A stretch of 64,000 bases of DNA from Marinobacter goseongensis (GTDB lineage: Bacteria; Pseudomonadota; Gammaproteobacteria; Pseudomonadales; Oleiphilaceae): NCBI RefSeq assembly GCF_023156235.1, contig NZ_JAKZAI010000015.1:1-64000 (forward strand), written 5' to 3'. Of the stretch, positions 1 through 7,506 are shown piece by piece; position 1 is the stretch's first letter; every line of letters starts with the position of its first letter. The position numbers and the translations under genes were made by a program. A model generated the notes under the pieces. The model ran no database searches. It saw only the letters and a list, made by a program, of their open reading frames with translations, and was not told the DNA's origin.

Positions 1-13
1 TTTCTTGATCCAC

Positions 14-72
14 TTGTGTACCCACGATGGTATCCTTTTGAAAAGATTACTCACTCGTGGGCAGTTACACAA
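14..72. repeat. Imperfect inverted repeat in gene-free region
   Basis: The left arm (14-27, TTGTGTACCCACGA) matches the reverse complement of the right arm (55-72) except for four extra bases in the right arm. The loop contains a smaller CTTTTGAAAAG palindrome. It lies in the 304-base stretch downstream of ilvM that holds no convincing gene. It could be a folded 3' region or part of a dispersed repeat; the window edge prevents seeing its left flank. Confidence 0.5.
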
Positions 73-90
73 TTTGGCTTACAGGCTCCA

Positions 91-158
91 GGTGGAGTTT
101 TTTCTTGGAAAAAGAACTCGCTTCGCTCAGACACCTTTTTCCGGCGAAAAAATCCACC
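91..158. repeat. Long imperfect hairpin, 24-nt arms
   Basis: The left arm (91-114) starts GGTGGA and ends GGAAAAAG. The right arm (135-158) is nearly its reverse complement, starting CTTTTTCC and ending CCACC. They differ only by a shifted base and a 2-nt bulge. The 20-nt loop contains CGCTTCG. The arms carry T and A runs, but no U-run follows the stem on either strand, so it is not a standard terminator. Short open frames here are weak and I reject them as genes. A dispersed REP/MITE-like element is possible. Confidence 0.55.
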
Positions 159-304
159 TACCACCCCGCGCCGAGAGACCAACGAACTAATCCGACCTAC
201 TAATAAAAAAACACCTTCTGCTTTTCATTTCTTGTCTTTTACTTCGCATCCCCGCGTACCCGCCCCTCAACCCACAGGCTACCGAACCGAAGCCAACTCC
301 CAAG

Positions 305-583
305 TCAGGCCGACCGAGACCGGGCAACAGCACCCTGGCCAAGGGCGACGTCCACCACCGTGTGCAACTTCTCCAGCTGCGACTGCAGCATGGCAATCGG
401 CCGGGAGCCCTCCAGGGTCAGGGCGATGTCGAGATGTTCCCCGGCGGATTCTACCGCCATTCGGGCAATACGGAATCCGCGAATGCGGATCACCTGGCAC
501 AGGCGCTCCAGTGCGGCGGTTTCCTGGGCCATGCGGCAGTTGAGGGTGTAACTCGGTATCGAGGTATCCGCTTGCGGGGTCAT
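305..583 (-). CDS. ilvM: Acetolactate synthase small (regulatory) subunit, IlvM type
   Basis: This 92-residue protein is an ACT-domain regulatory subunit of acetolactate synthase, the first common enzyme of valine/isoleucine/leucine synthesis. Its length and pattern (a beta strand, then LERLCQVIRIRGFRI, then a second half with SQLEKLHTVVDV) match the short IlvM type (about 87 residues in E. coli) rather than the longer IlvN/IlvH types. The start codon overlaps the end of ilvG by 4 bases (ATGA), so the two should be translationally coupled. It is controlled with ilvG by the upstream attenuator. Nothing recognisable follows it downstream before the window edge. Confidence 0.9.
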   Translation of the reverse strand: MTPQADTSIPSYTLNCRMAQETAALERLCQVIRIRGFRIARMAVESAGEHLDIALTLEGSRPIAMLQSQLEKLHTVVDVALGQGAVARSRSA

Positions 584-2286
584 GCTACGTGCTCCTTGTT
601 TGCCGTGCTGGGGCGTCGGGTTTCGTCAATCATCTCGCGGTTGCTGGCGCCGGGTTTGACGATGGGCCATACGTTGTCTTCGCGGCTGATGGCCACGTGC
701 AGCAGCATCGGGCCGTCGTAGGCGAGGATGGTTTCGATGCCGCGGCGGATCTGGTCGGTGCGCTCGATGCGCAGGGCCGGGATGTCGAAGGCGCGGGCCA
801 TAGCCACGAAATCGGGGTTGTCGTCCAGGTTGATCTGGCTTTCGCGGTTGCCGTAGAACAGCTCCTGCTGCTGGCGCACCATGCCGAGACACTGGTTGTC
901 CATCACGATGAGTTTCACCGGCAGGTTGTAACGGCGGATGGTGGCCAGTTCCTGGGCGTTCATCATGAACGAGCCGTCGCCGGTGACGTTGATCACGGTG
1001 CTGGCACGATCCGCAAACTGCGCGCCGATGGCGGCCGGCAATCCGAATCCCATGGTGCCCAGGCCGCCGCTGGTGAGGTGATGGCGGGGGTGGTCGAATT
1101 CGTAGTGCTGGGCGACCCACATCTGGTGCTGGCCCACATCGCAGGCCACGAGGGTGTCGTCCGGTGCGATGCGGGAAAGCTGGCGGATGAACGCCGGGCC
1201 GGTGATCGGGGCCAGGGGTTCCTCGTTGTCTGCAGCACTGAAGCCGCCGGTGGTGTGCCAGGTGCGGCATTGTTTCTGCCAGTCTGGAATGGTCAGTGGT
1301 TCGCGCTCAAGAGCGCCGGTCAGATGTTCCAGAATGACGTTCAGCTCGCCTTTTATGGCCAGATCCGCCGGGCGCAGTTTGTTGATCTCGGCGGCGTCGG
1401 CGTCGATGTGTATCATCTTTGCGTTGGGCGCAAAGCCATTCAGGTTACCCGTGGCGCGGTCGTCCAGACGGGCGCCGATGACCAGTAACAGGTCGCACTC
1501 GTCCACTGCCTTATTGGCAGCGCGGGAGCCGTGCATGCCGAGCATGCCGAGGTTGTGAGGGTTGTGTTTGCCAGGGTTGCCGATGCCTTTCAGGGTGACC
1601 ACCGCCGGCAGGGCGGATGACTCGGCAAACACGCGGAAGCCGTCTTCGGCATGGGCCAGGCTGATGCCGCCGCCGCTGTAGAGCAAGGGCTTGCGGGCGG
1701 CGTGGAGCATGGCCAGAGCATCGGTCAGGTCGGGGCAGCTGGAACCGCTTTCCTGTGGCTCGCTGGAAGGAAAGGGCGCAGCGGCAACCTCGGTCAACAA
1801 TACGTCTTTGGGAATGTCGATCCACACCGGCCCCGGCCGGCCGCTCTGCGCCAGCGCCATGGCTTCTTCCATGACGGTGGGCAGGGTGTCGGCGTCGTCG
1901 ATCAGGTAGCTGTGTTTAACGATGCCGAGGGTCATGCCCAGCACGTCGGTTTCCTGGAAGGCGTCGGTACCGATGAGCCCGGACGGCACCTGGCCGGTGA
2001 TGACCAGCATCGGAATGGAGTCCCGGTGGGCGTTGGCGACGCCGGTGATCAGGTTGGTGGCGCCGGGACCGGAGGTGGCAATGCATACGCCCAGTTTGCC
2101 GCTGGCGCGGGCGTAGCCGTCGGCGGCCAGGGCGCAGGCCTGTTCGTGGCGGCACAGTACGTGTTCTACGCCCACATCGTCCACCAGCGCATCGTAGAGC
2201 GGCATGATGCAGCCGCCCGGATAACCGAAAACCGTGCTGATGTGGTGGCGGTGGAACGCGTCAAGAATGTGCTGTGCGCCGTTCAT
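580..2286 (-). CDS. ilvG: Acetolactate synthase large (catalytic) subunit, IlvG type
   Basis: A 568-residue thiamine-diphosphate enzyme that condenses two pyruvates, or pyruvate and 2-oxobutyrate, into acetohydroxy acids. It has the three expected domains: an N-terminal PYR domain with the catalytic glutamate in CRHEQA (Glu48), a central FAD-binding domain (LGMHGSRAANKAV, IGARLDDR), and a C-terminal PP domain with GDGSFMMN at about 436 followed by the Mg/ThDP-binding asparagine. Length and partner (IlvM) point to isozyme II, usually less valine-sensitive. It overlaps ilvM by 4 bases. It is preceded by a leader peptide and terminator/antiterminator, so expression should respond to charged valyl-tRNA. 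Confidence 0.95.
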   Translation of the reverse strand: MNGAQHILDAFHRHHISTVFGYPGGCIMPLYDALVDDVGVEHVLCRHEQACALAADGYARASGKLGVCIATSGPGATNLITGVANAHRDSIPMLVITGQVPSGLIGTDAFQETDVLGMTLGIVKHSYLIDDADTLPTVMEEAMALAQSGRPGPVWIDIPKDVLLTEVAAAPFPSSEPQESGSSCPDLTDALAMLHAARKPLLYSGGGISLAHAEDGFRVFAESSALPAVVTLKGIGNPGKHNPHNLGMLGMHGSRAANKAVDECDLLLVIGARLDDRATGNLNGFAPNAKMIHIDADAAEINKLRPADLAIKGELNVILEHLTGALEREPLTIPDWQKQCRTWHTTGGFSAADNEEPLAPITGPAFIRQLSRIAPDDTLVACDVGQHQMWVAQHYEFDHPRHHLTSGGLGTMGFGLPAAIGAQFADRASTVINVTGDGSFMMNAQELATIRRYNLPVKLIVMDNQCLGMVRQQQELFYGNRESQINLDDNPDFVAMARAFDIPALRIERTDQIRRGIETILAYDGPMLLHVAISREDNVWPIVKPGASNREMIDETRRPSTANKEHVA

Positions 2287-2313
2287 GGTCGTTTTTCCCT
2301 TTTTTCTTGCTGC

Positions 2314-2350
2314 AAAAAAAAGCCCCCGGGACCTTTCGGTGCCGGGGGCT
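2314..2350 (-). terminator. ilvGM attenuator (rho-independent terminator)
   Basis: Read on the minus strand, AGCCCCCGG-C-ACC, a GAAA tetraloop, then GGT-C-CCGGGGGCT form a strong stem with one C-C mismatch, followed by seven Ts. It ends 28 bases before the ilvG start and 25 bases after the leader-peptide stop, the position expected for a transcription attenuator. Confidence 0.9.
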
Positions 2351-2434
2351 CTTGGTGTCTTGTCAGGTTTGTCGCTATCTCACCCGCTTGTCCACGCAAG
2401 AGCCCCCGGACGGTACCACGACCACCAGGACAAG
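2342..2434 (-). promoter_or_regulatory. ilv attenuator: protector and antiterminator segments
   Basis: Four segments are visible on the minus strand. Segment 1 (2434-2428, CTTGTCC) pairs perfectly with 2393-2387 (GGACAAG), enclosing segment 2. Segment 2 (2409-2397, CCGGGGGCTCTTG) is an exact 13-base complement of segment 3 (2354-2342, CAAGAGCCCCCGG). Segment 3 also forms the left arm of the terminator. The pairings exclude each other. The valine codons of the leader peptide lie just before segment 2, so a ribosome stalled there should break 1:2 and allow the 2:3 antiterminator. Confidence 0.88.
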
Positions 2435-2467
2435 CTTCACAAGGACGATAACAGCGTTAAGATTCAT
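2375..2467 (-). CDS. ilvL: ilvGM leader peptide (attenuation), valine-rich
   Basis: A 30-codon frame starting ATG at 2467 and ending TAG at 2375. The peptide begins MNLNAVIVLVKLVLVVVV, with ten valines, four leucines and one isoleucine in all. Codons 15-18 are four valines in a row (2425-2414), immediately upstream of antiterminator segment 2. This is the layout of the E. coli ilvGMEDA leader, here weighted to valine and leucine. It is too short for standard gene callers. Its Shine-Dalgarno sequence is weak. The peptide itself is not expected to have a function beyond sensing tRNA charging. Confidence 0.9.
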   Translation of the reverse strand: MNLNAVIVLVKLVLVVVVPSGGSCVDKRVR

Positions 2468-2509
2468 GAGATTCGGGCGACGACTCAAGCTGGGTTAAGA
2501 ATGATCAAA

Positions 2510-2538
2510 AGTTAACCCGAGCCTGGCCACTGACGCAA
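2510..2538 (-). promoter_or_regulatory. Possible promoter of the ilv leader transcript
   Basis: On the minus strand TTGCGT (2538-2533) and TTAACT (2515-2510) are 17 bases apart and lie about 40 bases before the leader-peptide start. Both boxes are only moderate matches to sigma-70 consensus. Confidence 0.4.
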
Positions 2539-2612
2539 CCCCTAATGTCACTTTTTTGTGATACCGTTTGTCTCCTTTCAAATACAACGCATGCGCAATA
2601 AACGAGAAGAAC

Positions 2613-3695
2613 ATGAGCAAGAGCAGGTGGGGCTCCCTGGGGTTGGCATTACTGATCGTAATCGGGTTGGTGCTCTGGATGGCCAGTGGCGAGGTCAAAG
2701 TGGCGCAGCAGGACGCGCCGGAGATGAAAGAGCCACCGGCCCCGGAGCGCACCCGGGTTGAGGTGGAAACCCTTGCGGCTCGCCTGTATGAGCCCGGGCT
2801 GATGCTGCAGGGGCAGCTGGAACCCTGGCGGACGGTGGCCATCAGTGCCGGGGTGAGCGGTACAGTTGAAGAGCTGATGGTGCGTCAGGGCGAGCGTGTA
2901 GCGCAGGGGCAGACGCTGTTGCGACTGTCTGATGATGGTCGCCAGGCGGGCGTTGAACGCTGGCAATCGCAGATCCGTAAACTGGAGGCTGATCTTGCCG
3001 CCGCCCAACGCCTGGGCGCGAGCAATCTGGCGAGCCAGTCCGACATCCTCGGGTTGCAAAGCGAGCTGGCCGGTGCCCGTGCGGAGCTGGCAACCGTGCG
3101 CAAAGCGACCAGAGATCTGACGCCCACCGCGCCCTTCGACGCCGTGGTAAACCGCCGCCATGTGGATCTCGGCAGTCTCGTCCAGCAGGGCACTGCGCTG
3201 CTGGATCTGGTGCAGGTGGATCGCCTCAAGGCAACCGGACAAGTCCCACAGCAGTCGGTAAGCCAGGTCGAGGAGGGGCAGAAGGTTATGGTTCGGCTGC
3301 TGGACGGCGGTTCGCTGGAGGGCGAGGTGACCTTCGTGGCCAGCGCCGCTGATCCTGACACCCGCAGTTTCGCTGTTGAAGTGACGGTGGAAAACCCTGA
3401 GCTGAAACGCGTTGCCGGTGGCAGTGCGACCCTACGCATTGCTCTGCCGGAAACCCGCGCGACGTTTATTTCCCCGGCCTACCTGTCTCTCGGTGACGAC
3501 GGCCGCCCCGGTGTGCGTTATGTGAATGATCGCGATGAGGTGGTGTTCCGCACGGTGAGATTGCTGAACGTGACCACCGATGGCGCCTGGGTCAGTGGGT
3601 TGCCGGATGAAATCCGGCTGATCACCCGTGGCGGCGGATTTGTCGCGATCGGCCAGGAAGTTGAGCCGGTTGACCGTGACAGTAACCGGGGCTGA
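2613..3695 (+). CDS. RND efflux periplasmic adaptor (HlyD/MFP family)
   Basis: A 360-residue membrane-fusion protein that would link an inner-membrane RND pump to an outer-membrane channel. Residues 8-24 form a single N-terminal membrane anchor (LGLALLIVIGLVLWMAS). A proline/glutamate-rich linker follows, then the split lipoyl domain (ISAGVSGTVEELMVRQGERV and TPTAPFDAVVNRRHVDLGS) around an alpha hairpin, then beta-barrel and membrane-proximal domains. I chose the ATG at 2613 because an AGAAG ribosome site precedes it and translation from it begins directly at the anchor. The pump gene follows 5 bases later. No outer-membrane channel gene is present, so it may use TolC. Substrate unknown. Confidence 0.9.
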   Translation: MSKSRWGSLGLALLIVIGLVLWMASGEVKVAQQDAPEMKEPPAPERTRVEVETLAARLYEPGLMLQGQLEPWRTVAISAGVSGTVEELMVRQGERVAQGQTLLRLSDDGRQAGVERWQSQIRKLEADLAAAQRLGASNLASQSDILGLQSELAGARAELATVRKATRDLTPTAPFDAVVNRRHVDLGSLVQQGTALLDLVQVDRLKATGQVPQQSVSQVEEGQKVMVRLLDGGSLEGEVTFVASAADPDTRSFAVEVTVENPELKRVAGGSATLRIALPETRATFISPAYLSLGDDGRPGVRYVNDRDEVVFRTVRLLNVTTDGAWVSGLPDEIRLITRGGGFVAIGQEVEPVDRDSNRG

Positions 3696-3700
3696 TCCGT

Positions 3701-6700
3701 ATGCGCGCACTGATTCACGCGGCGCTTGACCGCAGCCGCACCACACTGCTGACGCTGACCTTTCTGCTGTTGGGCGGCGTGGCTGCGTTTTACAGTATCC
3801 CCAAGGAAGCCAACCCCGACGTCACCATTCCGATGATTTACGTGTCCATGACCCTGGAGGGCATCAGCCCTGAGGATGGCGAACGATTGCTGGTACGGCC
3901 TATGGAGCAGGAGCTGCGATCCCTGGAAGGGGTGAAGGAAATGCGTGGCACGGCTTCCGAGGGACACGCTTCGGTCATGCTGGAGTTCGATGCCGGCTTT
4001 GATCCGGACAAAGCATTGCAGGATGTGCGCGAAAAAGTCGACACTGCCCGCGCCAAGATTCCCCAGGAGGCAGACGAACCGCGGGTGAACGAGATCAACG
4101 TGTCGTTGTTTCCGGTGCTGTCGATCGGGCTTTCCGGACCGCTTTCCGAGCGTGAACTGATTACCATCGCCCGTCGGTTACAGGATGCGATTGAAGGCAT
4201 CCCCGAAGTGCTGGAAGTGGACATCGGCGGGGATCGGGAAGACCTGCTGGAAGTGGTGGTGGATCCGCAGGTGCTGGAGAGCTACGGCGTCGATTTTGAC
4301 CAGTTGGCCTCGCTGGTCACCCGCAACAACCAGCTGGTGGCAGCGGGCAGCCTGGACACCGGCGCGGGGCGGATGGCCATCAAGGTGCCCGGCGTGATCG
4401 AGAATATCGAAGACGTGATGTCCATGCCCATTAAGATCAGTGAAGACACTGTGGTCACGTTTGGTGATGTTGCCATGTTGCAGCGCACCTTCAAGGATCC
4501 CACCGGATTTGCCCGTATCAATGGCGAGCCAGCTCTGGTGCTGGAAGTGTCCAAACGCGCAGGCGCCAACATCATCGAAACCATTGCCGAGGTGCGCGGG
4601 CTGATCGAGGCGGCCGGATCTGAATTGCCGGACGAACTCGAAGTGCGTTACATCATGGACCAGTCCACCGAAGTACGGGACATTCTCAGTGACCTGCTGA
4701 ACAACGTGCTGACCGCCATCGTGCTGGTGATCATCGTGGTCATCGCCGCCATGGGGCCGCGCTCAGCGGTGCTGGTGGGCCTGACCATTCCCGGTGCATT
4801 CCTCACCGGCATTCTGGTGATCTGGGGCATGGGGCTGACCCTGAATATCGTGGTGTTATTCAGTCTCATCCTGGTTGCGGGCATGCTCGTGGACGGCGCC
4901 ATCGTGGTGTCGGAGCTGGCAGACCGTAACCTGTCAGAAGGTCAGACGGTGCGCTCTGCCTGGGCTGACGCCGCAAGCCGGATGGCCTGGCCGATTATTG
5001 CCTCCACCGCAACCACGCTGGCGGTTTTCGCGCCCTTGCTGTTCTGGCCGGGGGTGGTGGGTGAATTCATGAAATTCCTGCCGATCACGGTGATTATCTG
5101 CCTGGCCGCTTCACTGTTGATGGCGCTGGTGTTCCTGCCGGTGCTTGGCGGTGTCAGCGGTGGCCGCCGGGCCCGGCACAGTGCAAGTGGCGGCGCCATG
5201 ATGGCCGGTTACCGCAAGGTGCTGGGTACTCTGCTGAGTTATCCCGGCTTTACCCTGCTGGGCGTATTGGCGGTGATTGTGGTGATCTACGCCGGCTATG
5301 CCCGCTTCAACTACGGGGTGGAGTTCTTCCCCAGCGTGGAGCCGGATTCCGCCCAGGTGCAGGTGAGAGCCCGGGGGGATCTGTCGGTTTGGGAGAGAGA
5401 CAGCATTGTTCGTACTGTCGAGCAACGCCTGCAGGATATGCCTGAAGTGAAAGCTCTGTATGCCCGCTCCATGGTCGCCGCCGGTAACCAGATGGCGCCG
5501 GATGTGATCGGGGTGCTGCAATTCCAGTTCAACGATTGGTTCACCCGCCGGCCGGCAAGCGACATTCTCGAGGACTTCCGGGAACGCACCGCAGACATTC
5601 CCGGTATCGAACTGGAATTCCGCAAACAGGAGGGCGGCCCCGCCGATGGCAAACCTGTCGAGCTGAAGGTCAGCAGTCTGGAGAGCAATAAGCTTAATGC
5701 CTATGCGGATCAGCTGCGGGAGCGAATGGCGGCGATGGGCGGATTCGTGGATATCGAAGACGATCGCAGTCTGCCCGGCATTGAATGGCAGTTGAAGGTA
5801 GACCGGGAATCCGCAGCGCTGTTTGGTACCGATGTGTTGAGCGTGGGGAGCGCCGTTCGCCTGATTACCAACGGGCTGGTGCTGGCCACCTACCGGCCGG
5901 AGGATGTCCGTGATGAGGTGGATATTGCCGTGCGGGTACCCAATAATTGGCGCGAACTCGACCAGTTCCAGCGTCAGACCATCAACACCGCACGCGGGCA
6001 GGTGCCGTTGTCAGAGTTTGTGGCTCTGGAGCCCGGCCAGAAAACCGGCAGCATTGTGCGGGTGGACGGCCAGCGCACCATCACCATCAAGTCAGACCTT
6101 GAGCCCGGGCGCCGGGTGGATGAATTGCTGCGCAGCCTGCAGGCCGACATGCCGGAACCGCCGCAGGGCGTGACTGTGCAGGTGGCTGGCGAAAATGAAG
6201 ATCAGCAGCAGGCGGCCAATTTCCTGGCCACGGCTTTTCTGGTGGCCATCGCGTTGATGCTGCTGATACTGGTTACCCAGTTCAATTCCCTCTATCAGAC
6301 CTTCCTGATCCTGTCCGCGATTGTGCTGTCCACTGCCGGCGTGCTGCTGGGGCTGCTGCTCAATGGCCAGTCTTTCGGCATTGTGATGGTGGGCATGGGT
6401 ATCATTGCCCTGGCCGGTATTGTGGTGAACAACAACATCATTCTGATCGATACCTACAACCAGATGCGCAAGAGCGGCCTGGCCGCCTACGAGGCGGCAC
6501 TGGAGACCGGCTGCCTGCGTCTGCGACCGGTGCTGCTGACCGCGGTGACCACCGTGCTCGGCCTGACGCCGATGGTACTGGGCGTCAATATCGATCTGCT
6601 GACGCCCTCTCTGGGCATCGGTGCACCGTCTACCCAGTGGTGGACCCAGCTCTCCAGCGCCATTGCCGGTGGTCTGACGTTCGCAACCGTATTGACGCTG

Positions 6701-6772
6701 CTGCTGACCCCGGCCCTGCTGGTGCTCGGGGATAAGGCGGGGCAGGGCTTACGGCGAATGTTCAGGGGATGA
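3701..6772 (+). CDS. RND efflux pump inner-membrane transporter (AcrB/HAE-1-like)
   Basis: A 1023-residue proton-driven transporter with the usual duplicated layout. TM1 is followed by a large periplasmic loop (residues about 30-330), TM2-6 (VLTAIVLVIIVVIAAMGPR through LVAGMLVDGAIVVSELADR, with the proton-relay acid in VDGAIV), a second periplasmic loop, and TM8-12 including GIVVNNNIILID. The asparagine-rich VNNNII replaces the usual charged TM10 relay pattern seen in many drug pumps, as in the more divergent AcrB/CzcA-like branch. It sits in an operon with the adaptor and overlaps truC by 4 bases. The substrate cannot be told from sequence. Confidence 0.9.
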   Translation: MRALIHAALDRSRTTLLTLTFLLLGGVAAFYSIPKEANPDVTIPMIYVSMTLEGISPEDGERLLVRPMEQELRSLEGVKEMRGTASEGHASVMLEFDAGFDPDKALQDVREKVDTARAKIPQEADEPRVNEINVSLFPVLSIGLSGPLSERELITIARRLQDAIEGIPEVLEVDIGGDREDLLEVVVDPQVLESYGVDFDQLASLVTRNNQLVAAGSLDTGAGRMAIKVPGVIENIEDVMSMPIKISEDTVVTFGDVAMLQRTFKDPTGFARINGEPALVLEVSKRAGANIIETIAEVRGLIEAAGSELPDELEVRYIMDQSTEVRDILSDLLNNVLTAIVLVIIVVIAAMGPRSAVLVGLTIPGAFLTGILVIWGMGLTLNIVVLFSLILVAGMLVDGAIVVSELADRNLSEGQTVRSAWADAASRMAWPIIASTATTLAVFAPLLFWPGVVGEFMKFLPITVIICLAASLLMALVFLPVLGGVSGGRRARHSASGGAMMAGYRKVLGTLLSYPGFTLLGVLAVIVVIYAGYARFNYGVEFFPSVEPDSAQVQVRARGDLSVWERDSIVRTVEQRLQDMPEVKALYARSMVAAGNQMAPDVIGVLQFQFNDWFTRRPASDILEDFRERTADIPGIELEFRKQEGGPADGKPVELKVSSLESNKLNAYADQLRERMAAMGGFVDIEDDRSLPGIEWQLKVDRESAALFGTDVLSVGSAVRLITNGLVLATYRPEDVRDEVDIAVRVPNNWRELDQFQRQTINTARGQVPLSEFVALEPGQKTGSIVRVDGQRTITIKSDLEPGRRVDELLRSLQADMPEPPQGVTVQVAGENEDQQQAANFLATAFLVAIALMLLILVTQFNSLYQTFLILSAIVLSTAGVLLGLLLNGQSFGIVMVGMGIIALAGIVVNNNIILIDTYNQMRKSGLAAYEAALETGCLRLRPVLLTAVTTVLGLTPMVLGVNIDLLTPSLGIGAPSTQWWTQLSSAIAGGLTFATVLTLLLTPALLVLGDKAGQGLRRMFRG

Positions 6773-7506
6773 CGGGGCACGGTAATCCCCTGACAGAGCT
6801 CTATCGCGACGACGCGCTGCTGGTTGTGCACAAACCGGCGGGGTTGCTGGTGCATCGCAGCCCCATTGACCGTCACGAAACCGAGTTTGCACTGCAGTAC
6901 GCCCGGGCCATGAACGGCGGCGGGCATGTGTACCCCGTGCACCGTCTGGACCGCCCCACGTCCGGTGTGTTGGTGTTCGCACGCCACCCGGACATCGCGC
7001 GGCTACTGGGTCAGCAGATGATGGCCGGGGAGGTCAGCAAAACCTATCTGGCGGTGGTCAGGGGCTGGCCGGCGGAGCAGGGAGTGATTGATCATCCGCT
7101 GCGGGAAGAACCGGAGGACCGGCGGCTGAAGGGGATGGAGCATCCCGTGCGGGACGCCGTTACCCGTTACCGCCGGCTGGCGACCACAGACATCCCCGTG
7201 CAGGTGGAGACCTACCCATCCAGCCGCTATGCGGTGGTCGAGTTGAGGCCAGAAACCGGGCGCAAGCATCAGTTGCGCCGGCACATGAAACACATCAGCC
7301 ACCCCATTATTGGTGATGCCAATCATGGGCGAGGGCGCCACAACCGGTATTTTGCCGAGCGGTTTGGTGAGGGGCGGCTGATGCTGGCGGCCACCAGCAT
7401 CGGGTTCCGCCACCCGGTGACGGGCGCTGAGGTCAGAATCGAGAGTTTTCTTGAAGACAACTTTACCCGGGTGCTGGCGATCTTCCCCGGGTTTCAGTGG
7501 CCCTGA
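6769..7506 (+). CDS. truC: tRNA pseudouridine(65) synthase
   Basis: A 245-residue RluA-family pseudouridine synthase without an S4 domain. It has the family motif HRLDRPTSG with the catalytic Asp61, the upstream KPAGLLVH motif and the C-terminal ETGRKHQLRRHMKHI element. The length and the RRHMKHISHPIIGD tail fit TruC, which modifies U65 of tRNA-Ile and tRNA-Asp. The start overlaps the RND pump stop by 4 bases (ATGA), so it is probably co-transcribed with an unrelated efflux operon. Its end overlaps the convergent GGDEF/EAL gene by 13 bases. Other RluA-family members are less likely. Confidence 0.88.
   Translation: MTGHGNPLTELYRDDALLVVHKPAGLLVHRSPIDRHETEFALQYARAMNGGGHVYPVHRLDRPTSGVLVFARHPDIARLLGQQMMAGEVSKTYLAVVRGWPAEQGVIDHPLREEPEDRRLKGMEHPVRDAVTRYRRLATTDIPVQVETYPSSRYAVVELRPETGRKHQLRRHMKHISHPIIGDANHGRGRHNRYFAERFGEGRLMLAATSIGFRHPVTGAEVRIESFLEDNFTRVLAIFPGFQWP

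Noticed and set aside
589..1488. Long plus-strand frame opposite ilvG
   Set aside because: Antisense shadow of a clearly assigned gene, with no family resemblance and an alanine/valine/glycine-rich composition typical of such shadows.
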